NCBI RefSeq assembly: GCF_020687245.1
Contig: NZ_JAJEQG010000013.1
Location: forward strand, 1-63,550
DNA: 63,550 bases
Reading direction: 5' to 3'
Source of the DNA: Faecalibacterium longum CLA-AA-H243
Lineage (GTDB): Bacteria; Bacillota; Clostridia; Oscillospirales; Ruminococcaceae
Notes under the pieces: generated by a model
Seen by the model: only the letters and a program-made list of their open reading frames with translations
The model's database searches: none
Told to the model about the DNA's origin: nothing
Made by a program: the position numbers and the translations under genes
Shown: positions 33,466 to 43,528 of the stretch, in pieces
Position numbering within the stretch: position 1 is the first letter of the stretch
Layout of the letters: every line of letters starts with the position of its first letter

Positions 33466-34365
33466 ATGACTCTGAACTCTATCGTAGCAAACTTCCAGAC
33501 CTTCAAGCTGGTAGACCTGCTGGACATCCTCATCATCGCGTTCCTCATCTACCAGCTGCTGGGCTTCGTCAACCGCACCCGCGCCGGCCAGCTGGCCAAG
33601 GGCGCGCTCATCGTCATGGCGGTCTATCTGGTGGCGAACATCCTGAATATGCGCACCGTCACCTGGCTGCTCAATTCGCTGCTGCAAGTCGGTCTGCTGA
33701 CGCTGGTGGTGCTGTTCCAGCCCGAGATACGGCGTGCGCTGGAGCGGATGGGCCAGACCGACCAGTGGGCCTATCGCTTCTTCAATAAAAACCGCTACAA
33801 CGACACCAGCCTCAAGGGCGCGTGGCGCAGCGCCATCATCGCCATCTGCGACGCGGCAGAGCGCTTTTCGGAGACCAAGACCGGCGCGCTCATCGTGCTG
33901 GAACGGAACACCAACCTTTCTGAGATCGTTCGCACCGGCACGCCCGTGAACAGCGCAGTCAACCTCGAGGTGCTGGGTACCATCTTCTACGAGGGTACCC
34001 CCCTCCACGACGGTGCAGCCATCATCGAGGATGGCCGCATCAAGGCCGCAGGCTGCGTGCTGCCCCTTTCCAACAACCTGGACCTGGGCAAGGACATGGG
34101 TACCCGCCACCGCGCCTGCCTCGGCATCGCCGAGAACTCCGACGCCATCGCCATCGTGGTCAGCGAGGAGACAGGCATCATCTCGATGGCGAAAAACGGT
34201 GTGCTCATGCGCCACTTTGACCGTCAGACCCTTTACACCCGGCTGGTGGATGAGATGATACCCAAGGAGACCGCCAGCGAGAAGAGCGCTGCCGAGGGCT
34301 GGAAGGCCCGGGGCAAGCGCCTGCTGAACTGGGTGAACAACAAGGAGGAGGATGAGCAGCAATGA
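33466..34365 (+). CDS. cdaA: Membrane diadenylate cyclase CdaA
   Basis: Makes c-di-AMP from two ATP. The 299 residues have three N-terminal membrane segments (about 17-85) and the DisA_N catalytic domain with LHDGAAIIEDGRI and GTRHRACLG. It overlaps cdaR by four bases, the conserved cdaA-cdaR pair (the third usual partner, glmM, is not here). Targets of c-di-AMP often include K+ uptake, and trkA-trkH is upstream. Confidence 0.95.
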   Translation: MTLNSIVANFQTFKLVDLLDILIIAFLIYQLLGFVNRTRAGQLAKGALIVMAVYLVANILNMRTVTWLLNSLLQVGLLTLVVLFQPEIRRALERMGQTDQWAYRFFNKNRYNDTSLKGAWRSAIIAICDAAERFSETKTGALIVLERNTNLSEIVRTGTPVNSAVNLEVLGTIFYEGTPLHDGAAIIEDGRIKAAGCVLPLSNNLDLGKDMGTRHRACLGIAENSDAIAIVVSEETGIISMAKNGVLMRHFDRQTLYTRLVDEMIPKETASEKSAAEGWKARGKRLLNWVNNKEEDEQQ

Positions 34366-35654
34366 GCACTGAGCAGAACAACGGCAAGCCTGCCGTACCC
34401 CCCAAGCGCAATCTGCTGAACGACCGCCGCATCCGGCTCCTGCTTTCTTTGCTGGGTGCAGTCATCGCGTGGATGGCTGTCACCATCGTCGTGCAGCCCG
34501 GCACCACCACCACCATCTATAATGTTCCGGTGGACTTTACCTATGATTCGGCTGCCTACACTTCCCGGGGCCTGAGCATCGTCAATGCAGAGGAAAAAAC
34601 GGTCAACCTGAAGCTTTCCGGCGACGGCTACACCATCGGCAGCCTGTCGGCCAACGACTTTGTCGTCTACCCCGACTGGTCCAGCGTCCGCGACAGCGGC
34701 GAAAAGAGCCTGCGCCTTCAGGTGCGGAGCCAGAGCACCCTGCTCACCGGTGTGTCCGTCTCCATCGACGGCGACAACACCGTGGACGTGGTGTTCGATG
34801 TGGTGGAAGAAAAGACCCTGCCCATCCAGGTGACGACGAATTACCTGAAGATAGCAGACGGTTATATCCTCTACGGCACCGACATCTCGAAGGAGACGGT
34901 GACTCTCTCCGGACCCAGCACCGAGCTGAGCCAGGTGGAGACCTGCACCGCCGAGGTGACCTACAACGGCGAGCTGACCAGCCCCGTCACTCTGGATACC
35001 AGCCTGCGTTTTTACACCCGCAGCGGCAGGGAGGTGGAATTTGAGTATACTACTCTGGAAACGGACAGCGTCGAGGTCACGCTGCAGGTGTATAAGCTGG
35101 CCACCCTGCCGGTGGAAGTCAGCTTTATCAACGCGCCCCGCGACTTTGACCCCTCGGTGCTGGTCTACTCCCTGAGCAAAAAGACCCTCAATGTGGCCGG
35201 CCCGGAGTCCCAGATCGACCGTCTGTCCACCCTGTCGGTGGGTACCATCGACCTTTCCACCTTTGCACTGGATAAGGTGTACGAAATGCCCATCGAACTG
35301 CCCAGCGGCATCCGTCTGCTGGACAACATCTCCAGCATCACGGTCAGCTTCGACAGCTCCCGTCTGGAAACCAAGACCATGAACCTGCCCGCCAGCTGTG
35401 TGCAGGTCATCAACCTGCCCTCCACCTACACCCTGACCGTGGAGACGGAGCGGCTGATGAACGTCACCCTCTGCGGCCCGGCCGGTTCGCTGGAAGCACT
35501 GAATCCGGAACAGGTGGTCATTGAGATCGACGCCGACGACTTCTATGTCGCCATCGGCCAGCAAAACATCGCCTGCCGCCTCTATGTGCCGGCCAACGAC
35601 AAAATTTTTGCGCTGGGCAGCTATGTGGTGCAGTGCAAGATAGAAAGTAACTGA
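34362..35654 (+). CDS. cdaR: CdaA regulator CdaR (YbbR-domain protein)
   Basis: A 430-residue protein with one N-terminal membrane segment (about residues 25-47) and an extracellular part made of repeated YbbR domains (about four, each with a VxLxGP-like strand such as VTLSGPSTEL and LNVAGPESQI). CdaR modulates CdaA activity at the membrane. Its ATG overlaps the cdaA stop as ATGA. Confidence 0.93.
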   Translation: MSTEQNNGKPAVPPKRNLLNDRRIRLLLSLLGAVIAWMAVTIVVQPGTTTTIYNVPVDFTYDSAAYTSRGLSIVNAEEKTVNLKLSGDGYTIGSLSANDFVVYPDWSSVRDSGEKSLRLQVRSQSTLLTGVSVSIDGDNTVDVVFDVVEEKTLPIQVTTNYLKIADGYILYGTDISKETVTLSGPSTELSQVETCTAEVTYNGELTSPVTLDTSLRFYTRSGREVEFEYTTLETDSVEVTLQVYKLATLPVEVSFINAPRDFDPSVLVYSLSKKTLNVAGPESQIDRLSTLSVGTIDLSTFALDKVYEMPIELPSGIRLLDNISSITVSFDSSRLETKTMNLPASCVQVINLPSTYTLTVETERLMNVTLCGPAGSLEALNPEQVVIEIDADDFYVAIGQQNIACRLYVPANDKIFALGSYVVQCKIESN

Positions 35655-35658
35655 GTAT

Positions 35659-37254
35659 ATGATCCTGATCCATGATATTCGCCTGCCCCTCTCCGCCGGG
35701 GAGCCGCAGGCCTACGAAAAAGCCCTCCGCCTCGCCCGCATCCCCCGGGGAAAGGTGAGCCATCTGGGCATCGCCCGGCTCTCGGTGGACGCCCGCCACG
35801 GCCAGCCCAAGCTGGTGTACACTGTGGCCGTGACCCTGAAAGAGGAGAGGGAAGAGGCCGCCTGTGCGGGTGCTTCCCGCAGCGTTACCGTCCGGGGCAA
35901 GACCGATCTCTCGGTGCAGAACGGCACTCTGCCGCTGACGCACCGGCCTGTGGTCTGCGGCCTCGGCCCGGCGGGCCTCTTTGCGGCGCTGCTGCTGGCC
36001 CGTCAGGGCTATCGGCCCATCGTGCTGGAACGCGGCCCGGCGCTGGACGAGCGCGTCAAGGCCGTGGAGCATTTCTCCACCACCGGTGAGCTGGACGAAA
36101 ACGCCAACATCCAGTTCGGCGAGGGCGGCGCCGGAACCTTCTCGGACGGTAAGCTCACCACCCGCATCGGCGACGAGCTCTGCGGCTTCGTGACCGAAGT
36201 GTTCCTCGAGCACGGCGCGCCGAAGGAAATTGCCTGGCAGCAGAAGCCCCATGTCGGCACCGACCTGCTGCGGGGCGTCATCACTTCGATCCGAAAAGAG
36301 ATCGAGTCGCTGGGCGGCGAAGTCCACTTCAACACAGCCCTCACCGGCTTCGAGCGGCGGGACGGCCAGCTCGTCGGCATCCAGACCACGGACGGTGCGT
36401 TCCCCTGTGAGGCGCTGGTGTTCGCGGTGGGCCACTCGGCCCGCGACACCTTCGGGATGCTGATGGACAGCGGCCTCGTGCTGGAGTGCAAGCCCTTCAG
36501 CGTCGGCTTCCGGGCAGAGCATCTCCAATCGGAAATCGAAAAGAGCCTCTACCACGAGGCGGCGGGCCATCCGGCCCTGCCGCGCGGCGAATATCAGCTT
36601 TCGCAGCACGTTGAAAAACGGTGCGTTTATACGTTCTGTATGTGTCCGGGCGGCCAGGTGGTGGCTTCGGCCAGCGAAAAGGGACGCGTCGTGACCAACG
36701 GCATGAGCTACCACGCCCGCAGCGGCAGGAATGCCAACGCGGCCGTGGTGGTCAGCGTGGGCGGTGAAGACTTCGGCAACGATCCCCGGAAGGCCATCGC
36801 CTTCCAGCGGGAGCTGGAAGCCCGGGCCTATGCGGCAGGCCGTCCCGGCGGAGAGTATGCTGCCCCGGCGGAGAACATCCAGAGCTTTTTGGAGGGCAGG
36901 GGCCGGCTGAACATTGGCCGCGTCCAGCCCACCTATGACCGGGGCGTCGTCGCTGCGGACCTCGGCGCGTTGCTGCCGACCGAACTGGCCGACACCCTGC
37001 GGGCCGGTCTGCGGGCTTACGAGCGGAAAATTGCGGGTTACACCGCCCCCGAGGCCATTCTGACCGGCCTCGAGACTCGTACCAGCAGCCCGGTGCGGCT
37101 GAAACGGGAAGAAAATTTTGAATGCGCCCAGCTGGCAGGATTGTATCCCTGCGGCGAGGGTGCCGGATATGCGGGCGGCATCATGAGTGCCGCCGTCGAT
37201 GGCCTGCGGGTGGCCCGCGCCATCATCAGCCGGTACAGCCCGGCAGAAGGGTGA
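35659..37254 (+). CDS. FAD-dependent oxidoreductase, COG2509 type
   Basis: A 531-residue flavoprotein of unknown substrate. After an N-terminal domain of about 95 residues comes the dinucleotide-binding motif VVCGLGPAGLFAALLLARQG and the family block FGEGGAGTFSDGKLTTRI; near the C-terminus GEGAGYAGGIMSAAVDG completes the FAD site. It lies in the cdaA-recJ run, 4 bases after cdaR and 8 bases before the next gene. Function not established for the family. Confidence 0.88.
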   Translation: MILIHDIRLPLSAGEPQAYEKALRLARIPRGKVSHLGIARLSVDARHGQPKLVYTVAVTLKEEREEAACAGASRSVTVRGKTDLSVQNGTLPLTHRPVVCGLGPAGLFAALLLARQGYRPIVLERGPALDERVKAVEHFSTTGELDENANIQFGEGGAGTFSDGKLTTRIGDELCGFVTEVFLEHGAPKEIAWQQKPHVGTDLLRGVITSIRKEIESLGGEVHFNTALTGFERRDGQLVGIQTTDGAFPCEALVFAVGHSARDTFGMLMDSGLVLECKPFSVGFRAEHLQSEIEKSLYHEAAGHPALPRGEYQLSQHVEKRCVYTFCMCPGGQVVASASEKGRVVTNGMSYHARSGRNANAAVVVSVGGEDFGNDPRKAIAFQRELEARAYAAGRPGGEYAAPAENIQSFLEGRGRLNIGRVQPTYDRGVVAADLGALLPTELADTLRAGLRAYERKIAGYTAPEAILTGLETRTSSPVRLKREENFECAQLAGLYPCGEGAGYAGGIMSAAVDGLRVARAIISRYSPAEG

Positions 37255-37262
37255 GAAGTTGA

Positions 37263-38576
37263 ATGACTGATCGTGAAAACGATTTTAACCGCACGGCGCA
37301 GGACGGCGAGGGCCGTCAGGTGCAGCAGGAGCTGGAACGCCAGCTCCGCGAGCTGGGCGACACCATGTCCGACTCCTTCCGCCACGGCTTTGAGGGCCGG
37401 GGCGAGGAGATCGGCGACCGTGTGTGGGATGTGGGCCGCGCCGCGGTGAACGCTGCCGGTTATGGCATCTCGGAGGCAGGCCGGGCCTTTCAGGCCGGAA
37501 AACAGGAGTACCAGAAGCGGGCTGAGGAGGCCAGAAGCAGTGCCAGCGCCAGCGGGATGACCGACTGGGCGCGTAATTTCTTTGCGAAGAAGCCGGAACC
37601 GACGGCCATCGAGAATATCCGCACCAGCGCGAAAAAGCGCCACAGCGCAGGCGTCGCCATGCTGGCGACCGGCATCACCTTCGCCGTCATCTTCGGCATC
37701 ACGGCCATCGCCTGCTTTGGCACGGCGGGGGCGTTCACGTCCGGCGGCGTGATCGTCGAAACCGCGGATACGTTCCTCAGTGCCATCGGCGATCTCGCAC
37801 TGGGTGCTATCGCGGTGACGGGGTGGTTCTCTGCCGCGGTGACCGCTGTGTTCGGCTGGCTGACCGCGGCGGGCGCGTCCCGTATGAAGGCCGCCAAGAC
37901 CCTGGAGCTGTATGCCGATACCGCCGAGGGCTTCGACTGGCACAAGGGCCTGTCCCTCTCCATGCTGGCCGACCTGACGCATAAAAAGAAGACCAAGGCA
38001 CTCAAGATGCTGCGGAAATTCATCCACAAGGGCTGGCTCAGTGCCTGGCTGGACGAGAAAAACGACAAGCTCTACCTGACGGCAGAGGACTACCGCGCTG
38101 CACAGGAAAATCAGCCCCAGCCCGAACCGGAAAAAGCGCCGGAACAGGCCGGAGAAGTCCCCCTGAACCTCGAGACGACCCGCCGCTTTGCGCAGGTGCT
38201 CGAGAAGGAGCAGGGACTCATGGAGGATGAGCGGGCTGTGGAGGAGTTGCAGCATATGCAGAAGACCACCGAGTCCATCTGTGCCTGGCTGGAAGCCCAC
38301 CCTGAGAGCCTGCCTAAGGCCCGCCGCTTTGCGGAATACTATATCCCCACCACCCTCAAGCTCCTGCACACCTACAACGACGTGCAGAGCCAGCAGGGCG
38401 AGAACGCGGAGGCCATCCGCCGGGATATTGCGGGCATCCTGCACACCCTGAATCAGGCTTATGATAACCTCTACGATAAGCTTTTGTCGGACATGGCACT
38501 GGACGTTTCCAGCGAGATCGCTGCGCTGCAGGGGATGCTGGCGAACGATGGTCTGGCCGGGGAGGGATTGCGATGA
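37263..38576 (+). CDS. XpaC-like membrane protein
   Basis: A 437-residue protein with a charged coiled N-terminus (about 1-110), two membrane segments (about 128-150 and 165-200) and a C-terminal helical domain with FAEYYIPTTLKLLHTYNDVQ, the hallmark of the XpaC family (5-bromo-4-chloroindolyl phosphate hydrolysis protein). The true function is unknown. A predicted winged-helix-like stretch lies at about 220-270 (LSLSMLADLTHKKKTKALKM). It overlaps recJ by four bases. Confidence 0.8.
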   Translation: MTDRENDFNRTAQDGEGRQVQQELERQLRELGDTMSDSFRHGFEGRGEEIGDRVWDVGRAAVNAAGYGISEAGRAFQAGKQEYQKRAEEARSSASASGMTDWARNFFAKKPEPTAIENIRTSAKKRHSAGVAMLATGITFAVIFGITAIACFGTAGAFTSGGVIVETADTFLSAIGDLALGAIAVTGWFSAAVTAVFGWLTAAGASRMKAAKTLELYADTAEGFDWHKGLSLSMLADLTHKKKTKALKMLRKFIHKGWLSAWLDEKNDKLYLTAEDYRAAQENQPQPEPEKAPEQAGEVPLNLETTRRFAQVLEKEQGLMEDERAVEELQHMQKTTESICAWLEAHPESLPKARRFAEYYIPTTLKLLHTYNDVQSQQGENAEAIRRDIAGILHTLNQAYDNLYDKLLSDMALDVSSEIAALQGMLANDGLAGEGLR

Positions 38577-40702
38577 CCTACCGGGCCTGGAACACCAAGA
38601 CCGTTGACCGCGCCGCGCTGAAAGAGCTGACAGCGGCCATCGCCCAGCAGAACACCGAAGAGCTGGAATACCAGAACATGGACGAAGAATGGAGCGAGGA
38701 AAAGTACCGCTCTGTCCTCGCGGTCCAGCAGAAAGAAGTCGGCCTGCTGGCCGGCATCCTCGCTGCCCGGGGCATCACCGACCCCGCCGAGGCGCTGACC
38801 CTTCTGGCGGGCGAAGAAGAGCTGAGCGACCCCATGCTCCTGACCGACATGGATAAAGCCTGTGAGCGCATCCTGCGGGCCATCGACGAGGGGGAGACGA
38901 TCGTCGTCTTCGGCGACTACGACGTGGACGGTGTGACCGCCACGGCCCTGCTCTATCAGCACCTGAAAGGGATGGGCGCCGCCGTCAAGTGTATGCTGCC
39001 CAGCCGGGAGGGCGACGGCTACGGCCTCTCGAAGAACGCGATCCAGTCGATTTATGATAAGGGCTGCCGCCTCATCGTCACGGTGGACAACGGCATCTCT
39101 GCCGTAGAGGAAGCCGCATTTGCGGCCAGCCTCGGCATCGACCTCATCATCACAGACCACCATCTGCCCCACGACACCCTGCCCCAGGCAGTGGCCATCG
39201 TGGACCCCCGCCGTGCCGATGACCACAGCCCCTTCAAGGGCCTGTGCGGCGCGGGCGTGGCCTTCAAGCTCTGCGCCGCGCTGGATGGCTGCCCGCCGGA
39301 AGAGATGCTGGAATACTGCGGCGACCTCGCCGCTGTTGGCACCGTGGCCGACGTCATGCCCCTGACAGGGGAGAACCGCACCATCGTCAAAGCAGGTCTG
39401 CGCCAGTTGCAAAATACGGACAGACCCGGCTTCTGCGCCCTTTTGGAAGAAGTGGGCCTTGCAGGCAAGCCGGTGACGGCAGAGAACATCAGCTACGCCA
39501 TCGCGCCCCGCCTTAATGCGGCGGGCCGGATGGACAGCGCCGTGACCGCTTTGCAACTGGTGCTCTGTGAAGACGAAGACCGGGCTGAAGAATTGGCTCA
39601 TAAGCTGAGTGACATCAACATCCAGCGGCAGGAGACGGAGATGGAGATCGTCAAAGCTGCGCAGGAGCTGCTGGACGCTGAGCCGGAACGCCTCGAAGAT
39701 CGGGTCATCCTGCTCTGGGGCAAAGACTGGCACCCCGGCGTCATCGGCATCGTGGCCTCCCGCCTTGTGGAAAAGACCGGACGCCCGGTCATCGTGGTGT
39801 CGGTAGATGAGCACGGCGAGGGCAAGGGCAGCGGCCGCAGCGTGCAGGGCTTCAACCTGCACGAGTGCATCGCCTCCTGCGCCGACATCCTGCTTCGCTT
39901 CGGCGGCCACGCCATGGCAGCGGGCCTCTCGGTGCGGGAAGAGGATCTGCAGACGCTCCGCCAGCGGCTCAACGACTGGGCGGCCCGGGAGTGTCCCGTG
40001 CTGCGCACCCCGCCGCTGGAATGCGATCTGTCCGTCCACCTCGACCGTCTGACGGTGGAGAGCGTCCGCCGCCTCGACCAGCTGGCACCCTACGGTGCCG
40101 ACAACCCCAGCCCGGTCTTCGTGCTGGAAATGGCTGTCGTGGAGGGCGTCTACGCCGTCTCGGAGGGCAAGCACTGCCGCCTGCGTCTGCGGCAGGGCAA
40201 TTCCAGCATCTACGCCGTCTGGTTCGGGATGCACCCGGAACAGGTGCCTTACTCGACGGGCGACGTCGTGGACGCAGCCATCAGCCTTTCGGTCTACGAT
40301 TCGCCCCGGGGCGCACAGCTGTCGGGCCGCATCATCGAGCTGCACCCGGCGGGCCTCGGCAACACAGCTGCAGAGCAGGCCGCGCTGGTGCAGGCGCTGC
40401 GCCGGGGTACGCCCCTGACGCCGGAGCAGAAGGAGAGCATCGCCCCGGAGCGCAGCCATATCATCACCGTTTATCGGGAGCTGCAGGCGCGGCGCTGGCA
40501 CGCCGAAGACCTGCAGCCCCTGTTTGCAAAACTCGGCGAGGAGAACACCGGCCGGACGCTGGTGGCCGTCGCCGCGCTGGAACAGGTCGGCCTCATCACA
40601 GCGGCTGACCGGGCCGGGGCAAAGTTCTGGGAACTCGTGCCTGCCACCGGAAAGAAGAACCTTGCCGATGCGCCCATCCTGAAATGTCTGGAGGAACGAT
40701 AA
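38573..40702 (+). CDS. recJ: Single-strand DNA exonuclease RecJ
   Basis: 5'-3' exonuclease in recombination and mismatch repair. Over 709 residues: DHH catalytic motifs FGDYDVDGVTATA and IITDHHLPHDTLP, the DHHA1 motif GRSVQGFNLHE with FGGHAMAAG, an OB-fold and a Firmicutes-type C-terminal extension. It starts in the ATGA overlap with the xpaC-like gene and ends 2 bases before rel. Confidence 0.95.
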   Translation: MTYRAWNTKTVDRAALKELTAAIAQQNTEELEYQNMDEEWSEEKYRSVLAVQQKEVGLLAGILAARGITDPAEALTLLAGEEELSDPMLLTDMDKACERILRAIDEGETIVVFGDYDVDGVTATALLYQHLKGMGAAVKCMLPSREGDGYGLSKNAIQSIYDKGCRLIVTVDNGISAVEEAAFAASLGIDLIITDHHLPHDTLPQAVAIVDPRRADDHSPFKGLCGAGVAFKLCAALDGCPPEEMLEYCGDLAAVGTVADVMPLTGENRTIVKAGLRQLQNTDRPGFCALLEEVGLAGKPVTAENISYAIAPRLNAAGRMDSAVTALQLVLCEDEDRAEELAHKLSDINIQRQETEMEIVKAAQELLDAEPERLEDRVILLWGKDWHPGVIGIVASRLVEKTGRPVIVVSVDEHGEGKGSGRSVQGFNLHECIASCADILLRFGGHAMAAGLSVREEDLQTLRQRLNDWAARECPVLRTPPLECDLSVHLDRLTVESVRRLDQLAPYGADNPSPVFVLEMAVVEGVYAVSEGKHCRLRLRQGNSSIYAVWFGMHPEQVPYSTGDVVDAAISLSVYDSPRGAQLSGRIIELHPAGLGNTAAEQAALVQALRRGTPLTPEQKESIAPERSHIITVYRELQARRWHAEDLQPLFAKLGEENTGRTLVAVAALEQVGLITAADRAGAKFWELVPATGKKNLADAPILKCLEER

Positions 40703-40704
40703 AG

Positions 40705-43059
40705 ATGCCTGAGGGAAAGAAACCTGTCGCCCCCTCGCCCGCAGCACCGGCTGCGGCGAAAGAGGACAGCTACTCTGCAAAGACCCATCTCCACCAGCCC
40801 GTGCCGGTGACGGAGATGGCTACCGTGGCCGCAACGGCCCTGCCGGCCAACGCCCCTGAGGGGACCCTTCCCTCGGAGGTGCGGCCCGAGATCGTGACCT
40901 GGGAGAAGCTGGTGGAGGCCATCAAAGCCAGTGGCAAAGCCTACAATATGGCCATGATAGAAAAGGCTTACGACCTGGCCAACGACGCCCACAAGGGGGT
41001 CTGCCGCCGCAGCGGTGAGCCCTATATCTGCCACCCGCTGGCTGTGGCCCGCCTCGTGCTGGACCTCGGCATGGACAGCGAGAGCATCGCCGCCGCCCTG
41101 CTCCATGATGTGGTGGAGGACACCCCCACCACGCTGACCGACCTGACCGCCGCTTTCGGCGAAGAGGTGGCTGCGCTGGTGGACGGCGTCACCAAGCTGA
41201 CCAAGATCCAATTTTCCAATATCGAAGAGCTGCAGGCCGAGAACCTGCGCAAGATGCTGCTGGCCATGAGCCGTGACGTCCGCGTCATGATCATCAAGCT
41301 CTGTGACCGCCTGCACAATATGCGCACCGGCGACGCATGGCCGGAGCAGAAGCGCCGCGACAAGGCCCGGGAGACCATGGAGGTCTACGCTCCCATCGCC
41401 AACCGTCTGGGCATCCTGAACGTCAAGGAGGAGCTGGAAGACCGCAGCCTCCACTACCTCGACCCCGTGGGCTACGAGGAAATCAACAAGATGCTCAGCG
41501 AGCGCGCGGGCGACGAGTTTCTGGCCAGCGTGTCGGGCGTCATCAAGAGCCGCCTCGAGGAGAGCGGCATCGAGGGCGCGACCATCAAGCGGAGAGTCAA
41601 GAGCATCTACGGCATCTACCGCAAGACCATCATGCAGAACAAGTCCTTTGATGAAATTTACGACATCTACGCGGTGCGCATCATCCTGGACACTCTGGCT
41701 GAGTGCTACAGCACCCTGGGCCTCATCCACGATATGTACCACCCGCTGCCCAACCGCTTCAAGGACTATATCTCCACCCCCAAGCCCAACGGCTACCAGA
41801 GCCTCCACACCACCGTCATCGGCCACGAGGGCATCCCCTTTGAGGTGCAGATACGCACCCGCACCATGGACGAGCAGGCCGAGTACGGCGTTGCCGCCCA
41901 CTGGAAGTATAAAGAGGGCCTCGAGGGCCACGATAAACTGGATGAGCGGCTGGCATGGGTCAGCCAGCTGCTGGAAAACCAGCGCGTCAGCGAGGATTCC
42001 GGCAACCTGCTCCACGATTTGAAGAGCGACCTGCTGCCGGAGGAGGTCTTTGCCTTCACCCCGAAGGGCGACGTCATCAATCTGCCTGCGGGCGCAAACT
42101 GCATCGACTTTGCCTACGCCATCCACTCTGCCGTCGGCAACCGGATGGTGGGCTGTAAGGTCAACAACCGCATCGTCCCCATCGACCACGTTGTGGCGAC
42201 GGGCGAGATCATTGAAGTCATCCTCGGACCGGCGGACAAAGGCCCCAGCCGCGACTGGCTCAAGATCGTGCGCACCAGCGAGGCCAAGAGCAAGATACGC
42301 AACTGGTTCAAGAAGATGCGCCGCGAAGAGAACATCCAGCAGGGCCGCGACGCGCTGGCCAAAGAGCTGCGCCGGGAGATGATATTCATCCCCGACGACC
42401 AGCTGGATGAGTTCGTGGGCAGCTGCAGCCGTCGTCTGCGCCAGAACAACGCGGAGGAAATTTACGCTGCCATCGGCTACGGCGGCATGACCATCGCCAA
42501 CTGCCTGCCCAAGCTCAAAGAGGAGTGGCAGAAGCTCAAGGCCGCCGAGGCTGCTGAGAACAAGTCGGTGGAGGATCTGCCGAAGGTCGATTTGAGCCGC
42601 GTCCACGCCACTGACGGCGTAGTGGTGGAGGGCTTCGATAACACCCCCATCAAGTTTGCAAAGTGCTGCTCGCCCCTGCCCGGCGACCCCATCGTGGGCT
42701 TCATCACCCGGGGCTTCGGCGTTTCCATCCACAAGCAGAGCTGCGCCAACGCGGTGTCCAGCATGAAAGACCCCTCCAACGCCCCCCGCTGGGTCAAGGC
42801 TTACTGGGCCGACAGCGTCAAGGACAGCTACAAGGCCGGTCTGGAGATCATCGCCCTCAACCGCAACGAGCTGCTGTCCGATGTGCTGGCCGCGCTGGCT
42901 GACATCCGCGTCCCCATCTACGCCATGAACGCCCGTCAGGTGGAGAACAACTGTGCCGTCATCAGCCTGACCATCGGCATCAACAATACAGAGCACCTCA
43001 ACCGGGTCGTGGCCCGTCTGTCCAAAGTCAAGGATGTGCTCAAGGTAACAAGGAGCTAA
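40705..43059 (+). CDS. rel: Bifunctional (p)ppGpp synthetase/hydrolase
   Basis: Stringent-response enzyme of 784 residues. Domains in order: a Pro/Ala-rich N-terminus, HD hydrolase (HPLAVARLVLD, ALLHDVVEDTPT), synthetase (YDIYAVRIILDTLAECYSTL, FKDYISTPKPNGYQSLH), TGS (VFAFTPKGDVINLPAGA), a helical/zinc-finger region (FAKCCSPLPGDPIVGF) and a C-terminal ACT domain. Both catalytic centres look intact. Start at 40705 after CTGGAGGA, two bases from the recJ stop. Confidence 0.96.
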   Translation: MPEGKKPVAPSPAAPAAAKEDSYSAKTHLHQPVPVTEMATVAATALPANAPEGTLPSEVRPEIVTWEKLVEAIKASGKAYNMAMIEKAYDLANDAHKGVCRRSGEPYICHPLAVARLVLDLGMDSESIAAALLHDVVEDTPTTLTDLTAAFGEEVAALVDGVTKLTKIQFSNIEELQAENLRKMLLAMSRDVRVMIIKLCDRLHNMRTGDAWPEQKRRDKARETMEVYAPIANRLGILNVKEELEDRSLHYLDPVGYEEINKMLSERAGDEFLASVSGVIKSRLEESGIEGATIKRRVKSIYGIYRKTIMQNKSFDEIYDIYAVRIILDTLAECYSTLGLIHDMYHPLPNRFKDYISTPKPNGYQSLHTTVIGHEGIPFEVQIRTRTMDEQAEYGVAAHWKYKEGLEGHDKLDERLAWVSQLLENQRVSEDSGNLLHDLKSDLLPEEVFAFTPKGDVINLPAGANCIDFAYAIHSAVGNRMVGCKVNNRIVPIDHVVATGEIIEVILGPADKGPSRDWLKIVRTSEAKSKIRNWFKKMRREENIQQGRDALAKELRREMIFIPDDQLDEFVGSCSRRLRQNNAEEIYAAIGYGGMTIANCLPKLKEEWQKLKAAEAAENKSVEDLPKVDLSRVHATDGVVVEGFDNTPIKFAKCCSPLPGDPIVGFITRGFGVSIHKQSCANAVSSMKDPSNAPRWVKAYWADSVKDSYKAGLEIIALNRNELLSDVLAALADIRVPIYAMNARQVENNCAVISLTIGINNTEHLNRVVARLSKVKDVLKVTRS

Positions 43060-43060
43060 T

Positions 43061-43525
43061 ATGCGTGCAGTCATTCAGGCCGTATCCTCGGCCAGCGTCC
43101 GGGTCAACGGCGGCGAGCCGCGCCCCATCGGTCCCGGCCTCGTTATCCTGCTGGGCGTCAAGGACACCGATACTCTCGACATCGTGCCGAAACTGGCTGA
43201 AAAATGCGCGGGCCTGCGCATTTTCAAGGACGAAAACGACAAGCTGAACCTCAGCGCAAAGGACCTCGGGTACTCTGCACTGGTGGTGAGTCAGTTCACC
43301 CTCTACGGCGACACGAAGAAGGGCTTCCGTCCCAGCTTCATCAAGGCGGCAAGACCGCCGCTGGCTGTGGACGCCTACGAGCTGTTCCTCGCCGAGATGA
43401 ACAGGCAGGGCCTCAAGGATGTCCAGCACGGAGAGTTCGGCGCAGATATGCAGGTGTCTCTGGTCAACGAAGGCCCCTGCACCATCGTCATCGACACCGA
43501 CGAGTGGCATAAAGGAGAAAAATAA
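43061..43525 (+). CDS. dtd: D-aminoacyl-tRNA deacylase
   Basis: Removes D-amino acids (and glycine) mischarged on tRNA. The 154 residues carry the two motifs of the active site: SQFTLYGDTKKGFRPSF and NEGPCTIVIDT (Gly-x-Pro position reads EGPCT). It follows rel by one base, the same pairing seen in many Firmicutes. Confidence 0.95.
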   Translation: MRAVIQAVSSASVRVNGGEPRPIGPGLVILLGVKDTDTLDIVPKLAEKCAGLRIFKDENDKLNLSAKDLGYSALVVSQFTLYGDTKKGFRPSFIKAARPPLAVDAYELFLAEMNRQGLKDVQHGEFGADMQVSLVNEGPCTIVIDTDEWHKGEK

Positions 43526-43528
43526 ACC